Shown here piece by piece: positions 1-6,056 of a stretch of 11,267 bases of DNA. The stretch spans positions 1 through 11,267 of the forward strand of contig JAKBCG010000050.1 in NCBI GenBank assembly GCA_021808035.1. The letters are read 5' to 3'. The translations under genes and the position numbers were made by a program. The notes beneath the pieces were generated by a model. That model ran no database searches and was not told where the DNA came from. It saw nothing but the letters and a program-made list of their open reading frames with translations. Each line of letters starts with the position of its first letter. Position 1 is the first letter of the stretch. The DNA comes from Pseudomonadota bacterium (GTDB lineage Bacteria; Pseudomonadota; Gammaproteobacteria; Steroidobacterales; Steroidobacteraceae).

Positions 1-1100
1 AGTCGATGCACCGCAAGGACATGATCGACCAGCCGCACACCGGCTCGCAGGTCGTGTTCGATGATTGGCGGCGCCTGAACGTCGACTACATCGTGGTCGG
101 TAGCCTGAGCCGCCCGGCGCCGGGCCGCGTCGACGTCTCCTTCGAGCTCTACAACGTGCTCACCCAGCAGCGCCTGCTTGGCTACCAGATCCACACCGAT
201 GACGCGGGCCTGCGGCTCGCAGCGCATCAGATCTCCGACCAGGTGTTCCAGAGCATCCTCGGGATCCGTGGCGCGTTCGCGACCCGGATCGCGTATGTGC
301 TGGTGCTCGGCAAGATCCCGCACCAGACCTTCCAACTGGTCGTCGCGGACGCCGACGGGGAGAACCCGCACGTGGTGATGCAGTCGAGCGAGCCGTTGAT
401 GTCGCCCGCGTGGTCGCCGGACGGACAGCGGCTCGCGTATGTGTCGTTCGAGGACACGCTGCCGTCGATCTACGTGCAGACCTTGAAGACCGGCGCGCGG
501 CAGGTGGTCTCGGCGACCGCCGGCGTCAACCAGGCCCCCGCGTGGTCGCCGCACGGCCGACGCCTCGCGGTCACGCTGTCGAACCGGTCGGGGAACCTCG
601 ACGTGTTCGTGCTGGATCTCGCGACCCACGCGCTCACCCGGATCACCCACAATCCAGGCATCGACACCGAGGCCCAGTGGGCGCCCGACGGCCAGAGCCT
701 GTATTTCACGTCCGATCGCGACGGCGGCCCGCAGATCTTCCAGGTCTCGCTCGCGCCCGGCAGCCGGCCGCGTCGCATCACGTTCCAAGGCTCGTATAAT
801 GCCCGTCCGCGCCTCTCGCCCGACGGCTCGCACCTCGCGTTCGTGACCCGCGTCCACGGGGACTTCCGGATTGCGACGCTCGATCTGAAGGGCAACGGCG
901 GGATGCGGGTGCTCACGCACGGCGTGTTCGACGAATCGCCGAGCTACGCGCCGAACGGCGCCGAGATCATCTATGCGACCCACCAGCGCGGTCGCGGGGT
1001 GCTCGCGCTGGTGAGCACCGACGGACGGGTCCAGCAGACGCTGGTCTCGCCAGAAGGAGACGTGGAGGAACCGGTCTGGGGGCCGTACGGCAGCGAGTGA
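1..1100 (+). CDS. tolB: Tol-Pal system beta-propeller protein TolB (5' end cut off by window)
   Basis: This is the periplasmic TolB, which binds Pal and links it to the TolQRA inner-membrane motor during outer-membrane constriction at division. The gene is already open at the window edge; the first complete codon is at base 3. By comparison with E. coli TolB (about 430 aa), roughly 70 residues are missing, including the Sec signal peptide. The visible part begins in the N-terminal domain (DYIVVGS, then the AHQISDQVFQSILGIRGAF stretch). It continues into the six-bladed propeller with repeated WSPDG-like turns (SPAWSPDGQRLAYVSF, APAWSPHGRRLAV, AQWAPDGQSLYFTSD, RPRLSPDGSHLAFV) and ends with a closing ...EEPVWGPYG strand. 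The ATG at base 6 is an internal Met, not the start. The gene lies 78 nt upstream of pal, the usual order. The identification is secure. Confidence 0.97.
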   Translation, partial: SMHRKDMIDQPHTGSQVVFDDWRRLNVDYIVVGSLSRPAPGRVDVSFELYNVLTQQRLLGYQIHTDDAGLRLAAHQISDQVFQSILGIRGAFATRIAYVLVLGKIPHQTFQLVVADADGENPHVVMQSSEPLMSPAWSPDGQRLAYVSFEDTLPSIYVQTLKTGARQVVSATAGVNQAPAWSPHGRRLAVTLSNRSGNLDVFVLDLATHALTRITHNPGIDTEAQWAPDGQSLYFTSDRDGGPQIFQVSLAPGSRPRRITFQGSYNARPRLSPDGSHLAFVTRVHGDFRIATLDLKGNGGMRVLTHGVFDESPSYAPNGAEIIYATHQRGRGVLALVSTDGRVQQTLVSPEGDVEEPVWGPYGSE

Positions 1101-1168
1101 GCGGGTGCGCTCCAAGCAACGCGTCGACCCCCGGACGATTGGTGAAGAACGGCCTGGAAACCTTGGAT

Positions 1169-1172
1169 GGAG
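1169..1172 (+). promoter_or_regulatory. Shine-Dalgarno GGAG that fixes the pal start
   Basis: GGAG at 1169-1172 lies 6 nt before the ATG at 1179. It overlaps the alternative in-frame ATG at 1167, which has no comparable site upstream. This supports 1179 as the pal start, which also gives a standard signal peptide beginning MKRL. Confidence 0.7.
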
Positions 1173-1178
1173 ATTCCG

Positions 1179-1733
1179 ATGAAGAGATTGACGGCGATCA
1201 CCCTTTTGCTGACCGGCGCGCTCGCGCTGGCGGGATGCCACGGCAAGACCGCGGTCAAGGGCCAATCGGCTTCGGCGACCGAAGTGCCGGCGAGCGCGAC
1301 GACCGGCGGCGCCGGTGGCGCGGGCTCGACGATGACCCCGCTGAACGGCGCGAACGGCGGATCGCTCCAGGCGGTCGCCCAGGCGGGCAACGCCGTGCCG
1401 CGCGAGCAGCGCACGATCTACTTCGACTTCGACAAGTCCGAGATCAAGTCCCAGTACGAGCCGATCATCGCCGCGCACGCGAAGACGCTGGTCGCCAATC
1501 CCGGCCTGCGGATCCGGCTCGAGGGCAACACCGACGATCGCGGCAGTCGCGAGTACAACATCGGCCTCGGCGAGCGCCGCGCGCAGGCGGTGCGCCGCGC
1601 GTTGATGCTGCAGGGGGTCGCGGACTCGCAGATCGAGACCGTGAGCTACGGCGCCGAGCGCCCCGCGGTCGAGGGTGACAACCCGGAGGCCTGGGCGATG
1701 AACCGGCGGGTCGACATGGTGTACTTGCCGTGA
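1179..1733 (+). CDS. pal: Peptidoglycan-associated lipoprotein Pal
   Basis: Pal is the outer-membrane lipoprotein that anchors the outer membrane to peptidoglycan and is the TolB partner. The protein is 184 aa from the ATG at 1179, chosen for its GGAG site; an ATG at 1167 would add only MEIP. The signal peptide ends in the lipobox LALAGC with Cys20 as the lipidated residue. The next residue is His rather than Asp, which fits outer-membrane sorting. A flexible Ala/Gly/Thr-rich linker (about residues 21-75) leads to the OmpA-like peptidoglycan-binding domain (about 78-184). That domain shows IYFDFDKSEI, the ligand-binding NTDDRGSREYN around residues 117-127, LGERRAQAVRRAL and the terminal NRRVDMVY. 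The stop overlaps the cpoB GTG start. The identification is secure. Confidence 0.97.
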   Translation: MKRLTAITLLLTGALALAGCHGKTAVKGQSASATEVPASATTGGAGGAGSTMTPLNGANGGSLQAVAQAGNAVPREQRTIYFDFDKSEIKSQYEPIIAAHAKTLVANPGLRIRLEGNTDDRGSREYNIGLGERRAQAVRRALMLQGVADSQIETVSYGAERPAVEGDNPEAWAMNRRVDMVYLP

Positions 1734-2677
1734 CCCGGCGAGCCGCCGCGGCGGCCCTGGTCGCGTGCGCGGGCGCCGCGGCGCTCGCGGGCTGCGCGAC
1801 CTCGCCGCCGCAGCCGGATCCGGTGCAGCTGCAGCTCGCCGATCTCGGCACGCGGCTCACCCGTGTCGAGCGCGTCGTCGACAACCGCAGCCTCCTCGAC
1901 CTGTCGAACCAGCTCGACGCGGTCCGCGCGGACCAGCGCGCGCTGCACAACGAGGTCGACGAGTTGCGTCATCGACTCGACCAGGATCGCAAGCGCGAGC
2001 TTGCGCTGTACACCGATCTCGATTCGCGACTGAAGAAGCTCGAGGCCGAACAGGCCGCGGTCGGCGGCGCGGCCGCCGGGACGGGCGGCACCGCCGCGAC
2101 TGGCAACGGCGGTGGCGGGTCCGCGGCGGGCGCTGGGTCCACCGCGGGCGGCACCGGTTCCGCGACCGGCAGCGGAGCTGGCGGCGGGACCGCGGCGAGC
2201 GGCACCGACCAGTCCGGATCACAGGCTGGTGGGTCCGGCGAATCGACGTCCGGCGACGACATGTCCGCGTCGTCGGCGTCACCGGCCGCGGGGGGCGGCC
2301 AAGCCGAGTACCAGGCGGCGTTCGACCAGCTGAAGAGCGGCGACTACGCGCGCGCCGCGGCCGCGTTCAAGCGCTATCTCGTCGATCACCCGAACGGCGA
2401 CTTCGCGCCGAACGCGCAGTACTGGATCGGCTGGACGTACTACGTGAACCGCGAGTTCGCGCCGGCGTTGCACGCGTTTCAGGCGGTCATCGACGACTAC
2501 GCGTCCTCGGCGAAGGTGCCGGACGCGATGCTGAACGTGGGCTACTGCGAGTACGAGCTCAAGCATCGGCCGGAGGCGCTGCGCGTGCTGCGCGAGGTGA
2601 TCGCGAAGTACCCGGGAACCTCGGCGGCCCGGCTCGCGGCGAAGCGCCTCGCCGAGATCCGCGCGGAGTCGCGTTGA
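1730..2677 (+). CDS. cpoB: Tol-Pal associated coordinator CpoB (YbgF), predicted lipoprotein form
   Basis: CpoB/YbgF couples Tol-Pal constriction to septal peptidoglycan synthesis in the periplasm. The GTG start at 1730 overlaps the pal stop (GTGA), so translation is probably coupled. The protein is 315 aa, longer than E. coli CpoB (about 263). In order it has a signal peptide ending in LAGC with Cys22; a predicted coiled coil (about residues 31-108, heptad-like, for example LADLGTRLTRVERVV) that would be the trimerisation region; a low-complexity Gly/Ser/Ala/Thr linker (about 109-190); and TPR repeats (about 195-315, starting EYQAAFDQLKSGDYARAAAAF and including a second repeat with QYWIGWTYYVNREFAPAL). 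The lipobox is unusual because the E. coli protein is soluble. Family and position are secure; lipidation is a prediction. Confidence 0.95.
   Translation: MTRRAAAAALVACAGAAALAGCATSPPQPDPVQLQLADLGTRLTRVERVVDNRSLLDLSNQLDAVRADQRALHNEVDELRHRLDQDRKRELALYTDLDSRLKKLEAEQAAVGGAAAGTGGTAATGNGGGGSAAGAGSTAGGTGSATGSGAGGGTAASGTDQSGSQAGGSGESTSGDDMSASSASPAAGGGQAEYQAAFDQLKSGDYARAAAAFKRYLVDHPNGDFAPNAQYWIGWTYYVNREFAPALHAFQAVIDDYASSAKVPDAMLNVGYCEYELKHRPEALRVLREVIAKYPGTSAARLAAKRLAEIRAESR
2665..2668 (+). promoter_or_regulatory. Shine-Dalgarno GGAG supporting the TTG start of queE
   Basis: GGAG at 2665-2668 sits 5 nt before the TTG at 2674, inside the last codons of cpoB. The alternative GTG at 2743 has only a purine tract about 21 nt upstream, too far to serve. 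The site therefore favours the TTG start. Confidence 0.55.
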
Positions 2678-3369
2678 TCGGAGCCGCCGCGGAGCCGCCG
2701 CGCGCCGATGCGCCCGGGGAGCCGCGGTCCGCGCGGCTGCGGGTGAACGAGATCTTCCACTCGTTGCAGGGCGAGGCGGACGCGGTCGGCTGGCCGACCG
2801 CGTTCGTGCGCCTCACCGGCTGCCCGCTGCGCTGCCGGTATTGCGATACCGCGTACGCATTCCATGCCGGCGGCTGGCTCACGCTCGACGCGATCGTCGA
2901 GCGCGTGCGCGGCACCGGCGCCGCGCACGTCTGCGTGACCGGCGGTGAGCCGCTCGCGCAGCCGAACTGCCTGCCGTTGCTCGCGCGGCTGTGCGACCTC
3001 GGCTACGCGGTGTCGCTCGAGACGAGCGGCGCGCTCGACGTGTCCGGGGTCGACCGCCGGGTCGATCGCGTGATCGACGTGAAGACGCCGGACTCCGGCG
3101 AGAGCGGGCGCAATCGGCTGGAGAACCTCGCGAGCCTGCACGAGCGCGACCAGCTGAAGTTCGTGATCGGCTCGCGTGCGGACTACGACTGGAGCCGGCG
3201 CTTCCTCGCTGAGCACGCGCTCCTCGGACGCTGCCGGGTGCTGTTCTCGCCGAGCCACGGCGCGCTCGCGCCGGCCGAGCTCGCCGGCTGGATCCTCGCG
3301 GACCGGTTGCCGGTGCGCTTTCAACTGCAGCTCCACAAGCTCCTGTGGGGCGACGTGCCCGGCCGATGA
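2674..3369 (+). CDS. queE: 7-carboxy-7-deazaguanine synthase QueE (radical SAM)
   Basis: QueE converts 6-carboxy-tetrahydropterin to 7-carboxy-7-deazaguanine, a radical-SAM ring contraction in queuosine biosynthesis in the cytoplasm. From the TTG at 2674 the protein is 231 aa. The core begins RVNEIFHSLQGE, followed by the [4Fe-4S] motif C50-x3-C54-x2-C57 (GCPLRCRYCDTAYAF) and the SAM-binding TGGEP at residues 89-93. The later stretch IDVKTPDSGES and the C-terminal QLQLHKLLWG are also typical of the family. The TTG start overlaps the cpoB stop (TTGA) and has a GGAG site; a GTG at 2743 would give a shorter protein beginning just before NEIF. The stop overlaps the queC ATG. Function is very likely; the exact start is less certain. 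Confidence 0.94.
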   Translation: MIGAAAEPPRADAPGEPRSARLRVNEIFHSLQGEADAVGWPTAFVRLTGCPLRCRYCDTAYAFHAGGWLTLDAIVERVRGTGAAHVCVTGGEPLAQPNCLPLLARLCDLGYAVSLETSGALDVSGVDRRVDRVIDVKTPDSGESGRNRLENLASLHERDQLKFVIGSRADYDWSRRFLAEHALLGRCRVLFSPSHGALAPAELAGWILADRLPVRFQLQLHKLLWGDVPGR

Positions 3370-4076
3370 CCGCGCGCGCGGTCGTGCTGCTGTCCGGCGG
3401 CCTCGACTCGGCGACCGTGCTCGCGATCGCGCGCGCGGAAGGGTTCGAGTGCCACGCGCTGAGCGTGCGCTACGGGCAGCGCCACGACGCCGAGCTCGAC
3501 GCGGCCGTGCGGGTCGCCGCCGCGCTCGGTGCGCACGAGCACCGCGTGATCGGCGTCGACCTCGGCGCGATCGGCGGATCGGCGCTGACCGACCCGTCGA
3601 TCCCGGTGCCGACCGCACCGACCGAGGGCATCCCGGTGACCTACGTGCCGGCGCGCAACACCGTGCTGCTGTCGCTCGCGCTCGGCTTCGCCGAGGTCGC
3701 CGGTGCGCGCACGCTGTTCATCGGCGTGAACGCGGTCGATTATTCCGGCTATCCGGATTGCCGGCCGGCGTTCATCGACGCGTTCGAGCGGCTCGCGACG
3801 CTTGCGACCAAGGCCGGCGTCGAGGGCGCGCCGTTCGCGGTGCGCGCGCCGCTGATCCGCTCCTCGAAGGCCGAGATCATCCGGCGTGGCGTCGCGCTCG
3901 GCGTCGATTACGCGTTGACGGTGTCGTGCTATCGAGCCGATCCTGACGGCCGCGCCTGCGGTGAGTGCGATGCGTGCCGGATCCGGGCGCGCGGCTTCCG
4001 CGACGCCGGCGTCCCCGACCCGACGCGCTACACCCGGGCGGACGACGGATGCTCCGCGAGCGGACTTCGGCTATGA
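3366..4076 (+). CDS. queC: 7-cyano-7-deazaguanine synthase QueC
   Basis: QueC makes preQ0 from 7-carboxy-7-deazaguanine with ATP and ammonia, the step after QueE. The protein is 236 aa, normal for the family. It has the PP-loop ATP motif SGGLDS at residues 10-15, SVRYGQRHDAEL, VPARNTVLLSLAL, the GVNAVDYSGYPDCRP stretch, and a zinc site of four cysteines at residues 188, 198, 201 and 204 (C-x9-C-x2-C-x2-C). The ATG at 3366 overlaps the queE TGA (ATGA). An in-frame ATG at 3345 would add seven residues inside queE and is less likely. The stop lies 13 nt before tRNA-Lys. QueD and QueF are not in this window. The identification is secure. Confidence 0.97.
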   Translation: MTARAVVLLSGGLDSATVLAIARAEGFECHALSVRYGQRHDAELDAAVRVAAALGAHEHRVIGVDLGAIGGSALTDPSIPVPTAPTEGIPVTYVPARNTVLLSLALGFAEVAGARTLFIGVNAVDYSGYPDCRPAFIDAFERLATLATKAGVEGAPFAVRAPLIRSSKAEIIRRGVALGVDYALTVSCYRADPDGRACGECDACRIRARGFRDAGVPDPTRYTRADDGCSASGLRL

Positions 4077-4077
4077 T
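4072..4077 (+). promoter_or_regulatory. Possible -10 element (TATGAT) for tRNA-Lys
   Basis: TATGAT matches the sigma70 -10 consensus at five of six positions. It overlaps the queC stop codon and lies 12 nt before the mature tRNA 5' end. The following bases are almost all G/C, like the GC-rich discriminator of stringently controlled stable-RNA promoters. No convincing -35 element is visible 16-18 nt upstream, so the tRNA could instead be read from the que operon. Confidence 0.35.
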
Positions 4078-4089
4078 TCGCGGCCGGCC

Positions 4090-4165
4090 GGGACGGTAGC
4101 TCAGTTGGTAGAGCAAGGCCCTTTTAAGGCTTTGGTCCTGGGTTCGAGTCCCAGCCGTCCCACCA
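4090..4165 (+). tRNA. tRNA-Lys (anticodon UUU), CCA encoded
   Basis: This is a complete 76-nt cloverleaf. The acceptor stem GGGACGG (4090-4096) pairs perfectly with CCGTCCC (4155-4161). The D stem is GCTC/GAGC (4099-4102 with 4111-4114). The anticodon stem is 4116-4120 with 4128-4132 (one G-U pair), around the loop CTTTTAA with anticodon TTT at 4123-4125. The variable loop is TGGTC, and the T stem CTGGG/CCCAG encloses TTCGAGT. The discriminator base is A4162, and CCA at 4163-4165 is encoded in the DNA. Queuosine modifies GUN-anticodon tRNAs (Asp, Asn, His, Tyr), so this tRNA is a neighbour of the que genes but not their substrate. Confidence 0.98.
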
Positions 4166-4193
4166 CCCCCTGAGCACCGCGCGCGCGGCCGAG

Positions 4194-4198
4194 AGGAG
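4194..4198 (+). promoter_or_regulatory. Shine-Dalgarno AGGAG for the nitroreductase GTG start
   Basis: AGGAG lies 11 nt before the GTG at 4210, slightly long spacing. It is the only strong purine tract between the tRNA and the gene and supports the GTG start. Confidence 0.5.
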
Positions 4199-4209
4199 TC
4201 CGACACCCC

Positions 4210-4716
4210 GTGGAACTCATCGACGCGATCACCACCCGCAGGTCCGCGGCGCGCCTGCACGCACCGGGACCGGACGAGGCGGAACTGGACACGCTGCTCG
4301 ACGCGGCGAACCGTGCGCCCGACCACGGGCGGCTGCGGCCGTGGCGGTTCCGGGTGCTCGATGCCACGGCGCGGCACGCGCTGGCCGATGCGGTCGCGGA
4401 CGCGCGCCGGCGCCGCGATCCGGCCGCGACCGAACAACAGCTCGACCAGGAGCGCGAGAAATTCCTGCGGTCGCCGACGCTCGTGCTCGCCGCGTGCGTG
4501 GTCCGGCGCGATCACCCCAAGGTCCCGGAGATCGAACAGATCCTCGCGACCGGCGCCGCGGTCGAGAACCTGATCCTCGCCGCGCACGCGCTGGGCTATG
4601 GCGCGATGTGGAAGACCGGCCCCGCGGCCTACGATCCGGCGGTGAAGGCCGCCGTCGGTCTCGCACCCGAGGATCACATCGCGGGATTCGTGCACCTCGG
4701 GTCCCGCGCGCCGTGA
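4210..4716 (+). CDS. YdjA-type nitroreductase family protein
   Basis: This is a cytoplasmic FMN-dependent NAD(P)H oxidoreductase of the small nitroreductase superfamily, closest in pattern to E. coli YdjA. The protein is 168 aa, against about 183 for YdjA. Family features in order are ITTRRSAARL near the N terminus (FMN phosphate contacts), NRAPDHGRLRPWRF (residues about 35-48), KFLRSPTLVLAACV, DHPKVPEIEQILATGAAVENL, GYGAMWKTG, and the C-terminal EDHIAGFVHLGSRAP. The GTG start has an AGGAG site upstream and gives the expected N terminus. The physiological substrate is unknown, and I infer none from the context. It is followed after 43 nt by hemH, possibly in the same transcript. Confidence 0.9.
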   Translation: MELIDAITTRRSAARLHAPGPDEAELDTLLDAANRAPDHGRLRPWRFRVLDATARHALADAVADARRRRDPAATEQQLDQEREKFLRSPTLVLAACVVRRDHPKVPEIEQILATGAAVENLILAAHALGYGAMWKTGPAAYDPAVKAAVGLAPEDHIAGFVHLGSRAP

Positions 4717-4759
4717 CGACCGGTGCGACGGCCGGGCGGATCCCGCGGCGGTCGGTCCG

Positions 4760-5785
4760 ATGAGCTTCTACGAGGCGGGTCTGCCCCGCGCGAGCGCGCA
4801 GCCGGCGCGCATCGGCGTGCTGGTGGTGAACCTCGGGACGCCGGCGGCGCCGGCCTATCGTCCGGTGCGCCGGTACCTGCGCGAGTTCCTCGGCGATCGG
4901 CGCGTCGTCGAGACCCCGCGAGCGGTCTGGTGGCCGCTGCTGTACGGACCGATATTGACCTTCCGGCCGCTGCGCACCGCGCGCAACTACCGCTCGGTCT
5001 GGGGCCCGGAGGGTTCGCCGCTCGCGGTGCTGTCGGCCCGCCTCGGTGACAAGATCGGTGCGCGGCTCACCGAACGGCTCGGCGACCGCGTGAGCGTGCG
5101 GCTCGCAATGACCTACGGCGAGCCGGGCCTCGCCGCGGGCTTGCGCGCGCTCGCGCGCGAGAACGCGCGCCGCGTGCTCGTGCTGCCGCTCTATCCGCAG
5201 TACTGCGCGGCGACCACCGGCTCGGTGTTCGACGCGACCACGCGGGTGTTGCGCCGCTGGCGCGTGCTGCCGGAGCTGCGCTTCGTGAACGAGTATCACG
5301 GCGACGCCGGCTATCTCGACGCGCTCGCCGCGCGGATCGAAGGCCACTGGAGTGCCGCCGGCGAGCGCAGCCATCTGCTGTTCTCCTACCACGGAATCCC
5401 GGTCGAGTACGTCACCGCCGGCGACCCGTACCGCGACCAGGCCGAGGCGACGACACGCGCGCTGGTCGCGCGCCTCGGTCTCGCCGACGATGCCTGGTCG
5501 CATGCGTATCAGTCGCGGTTCGGACCGGTCGAATGGCTGCAGCCGTATACCGGCGTGCGCCTGCGGGAACTCGCGGACCGCGGCGTGCGCCGGATCACGG
5601 TGGTGTCGCCGTCGTTCGCGGTCGATTGTCTCGAGACCCTCGAGGAGATCGCGATCGGCTATCGCGAGGAGTTCCTCGCGCATGGCGGCGAGCGCTTCAC
5701 GATGGTGCCGGCCTTGAACGACACGGACCCGCACGCCGACGCGCTCGCGGCGATCGCGCTGCGTCACCTCGGCGGCTGGGTGTGA
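4760..5785 (+). CDS. hemH: Ferrochelatase HemH
   Basis: HemH inserts Fe2+ into protoporphyrin IX to make protoheme, the last heme step, at the cytoplasmic membrane face. The protein is 341 aa, a normal length. Motifs in order are IGVLVVNLGTPAAPAYRPVRRYLREF, the YRSVWGPEGSPL stretch, AMTYGEPGL, VLPLYPQYCAATTGSVFD, LLFSYHGIP with the catalytic His211, YQSRFGPVEWLQPYT, and SPSFAVDCLETLEEI with the conserved Glu292. No C-terminal Cys cluster for a [2Fe-2S] centre is present. The ATG at 4760 gives a family-like N terminus (MSFYEAG...), but no good Shine-Dalgarno precedes it. The identification is secure. Confidence 0.97.
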   Translation: MSFYEAGLPRASAQPARIGVLVVNLGTPAAPAYRPVRRYLREFLGDRRVVETPRAVWWPLLYGPILTFRPLRTARNYRSVWGPEGSPLAVLSARLGDKIGARLTERLGDRVSVRLAMTYGEPGLAAGLRALARENARRVLVLPLYPQYCAATTGSVFDATTRVLRRWRVLPELRFVNEYHGDAGYLDALAARIEGHWSAAGERSHLLFSYHGIPVEYVTAGDPYRDQAEATTRALVARLGLADDAWSHAYQSRFGPVEWLQPYTGVRLRELADRGVRRITVVSPSFAVDCLETLEEIAIGYREEFLAHGGERFTMVPALNDTDPHADALAAIALRHLGGWV

Positions 5786-5793
5786 GCGGGCCG

Positions 5794-5827
5794 CCGCGGC
5801 GTGGCGCCGCGGTCGCGCCGACCGCGG
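5794..5827 (+). other. Two overlapping, mutually exclusive GC hairpins after hemH
   Basis: CCGCGGCG (5794-5801) pairs perfectly with CGCCGCGG (5805-5812) around TGG. Alternatively CCGCGGTCG (5807-5815) pairs perfectly with CGACCGCGG (5819-5827) around CGC. The two stems share 5807-5812, so only one can form at a time. A further perfect palindrome, GGGCCCGGGCCC, follows at 5826-5837. There is no T tract, so this is not a standard intrinsic terminator. It may act as an mRNA 3' stabiliser or a factor-dependent end for hemH. Confidence 0.4.
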
Positions 5828-5837
5828 GCCCGGGCCC

Positions 5838-5867
5838 TTGCGTGCGCCGCCGCAGCGGTGCTAGATT
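5838..5867 (+). promoter_or_regulatory. Possible sigma70-type promoter for the leuA leader
   Basis: TTGCGT at 5838-5843 (four of six to TTGACA) is followed after 18 nt by TAGATT at 5862-5867 (four of six to TATAAT). Transcription would start about 7 nt downstream, at or next to the ATG at 5875. That would make the small leader ORF leaderless. The match is modest, but this is the only AT-containing spot in the hemH-leuA gap. Confidence 0.4.
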
Positions 5868-5874
5868 TCGGTCC

Positions 5875-5955
5875 ATGCACTTCGATCTCGGCATCCGTCT
5901 TTCGCCTCGCGCGCCGCGCTCCAGCGGTCTCGATGCGCTGCTGCTGCGCCGCTAG
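5875..5955 (+). CDS. Putative leucine leader peptide upstream of leuA (26 aa)
   Basis: This small ORF starts ATG CAC TTC GAT CTC and ends in GAT GCG CTG CTG CTG CGC CGC TAG. Six of its 26 codons are Leu, with three consecutive CTG codons at positions 22-24, immediately before Arg-Arg-stop. The ORF ends 101 nt before the leuA ATG at 6057. A run of codons for the end product of the pathway, just upstream of its first committed enzyme, is the signature of a ribosome-mediated attenuation leader. No Shine-Dalgarno precedes it, but the predicted promoter would place +1 at the ATG. Triple CTG can also arise by chance in GC-rich DNA, so confidence is moderate. Confidence 0.45.
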   Translation: MHFDLGIRLSPRAPRSSGLDALLLRR

Positions 5956-6056
5956 GCGCCACCCACTCGCGCCAACGGTCGGCGCTGACAAGACCGGACA
6001 GATTCCCGACGACCCCCCGCCCGAGCGGTGAACCCTTCGTAGAGCGAGTGAAGAGC
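5923..6056 (+). promoter_or_regulatory. Candidate leuA translational attenuator (alternative RNA pairings)
   Basis: Four pairings can be read directly. AGCGG (5923-5927) pairs with CCGCT (5949-5953), enclosing the Leu codons. GGCGC (5955-5959) pairs with GCGCC (5969-5973). The same GCGCC can instead pair with GGCGC (5981-5985). Finally CACTCGC (5964-5970), nine bases after the leader stop, is perfectly complementary over 7 bp to GCGAGTG (6044-6050), which covers the purine-rich stretch just before the leuA ATG. The middle two compete with the last one. No T tract follows, so control would act on leuA translation rather than by an intrinsic terminator. Actinobacterial leuA genes are known to have leader-peptide-based RNA control; equivalence here is inference. 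Confidence 0.35.

Noticed and set aside
2542..3618. Minus-strand open frame (358 codons) opposite queE and queC
   Set aside because: It has the same codon-bias shadow pattern, with low-complexity Arg/Ala content.
4090..4165. tRNA-Lys as an integration (att) site of a mobile element
   Set aside because: No integrase gene and no repeat of the tRNA 3' end were seen; the downstream genes look like ordinary chromosome.
4229..5767. Long minus-strand open frame (512 codons) opposite the nitroreductase and hemH
   Set aside because: It is Arg/His/Gln-rich with no recognisable motif and lies opposite two well-identified genes; GC-rich codon bias creates such antisense frames.
6048..6056. GTG at 6048 as the leuA start
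   Set aside because: It is possible, but it adds only MKS before the family's usual ML-NPS start and has no better ribosome site; the ATG at 6057 is preferred.
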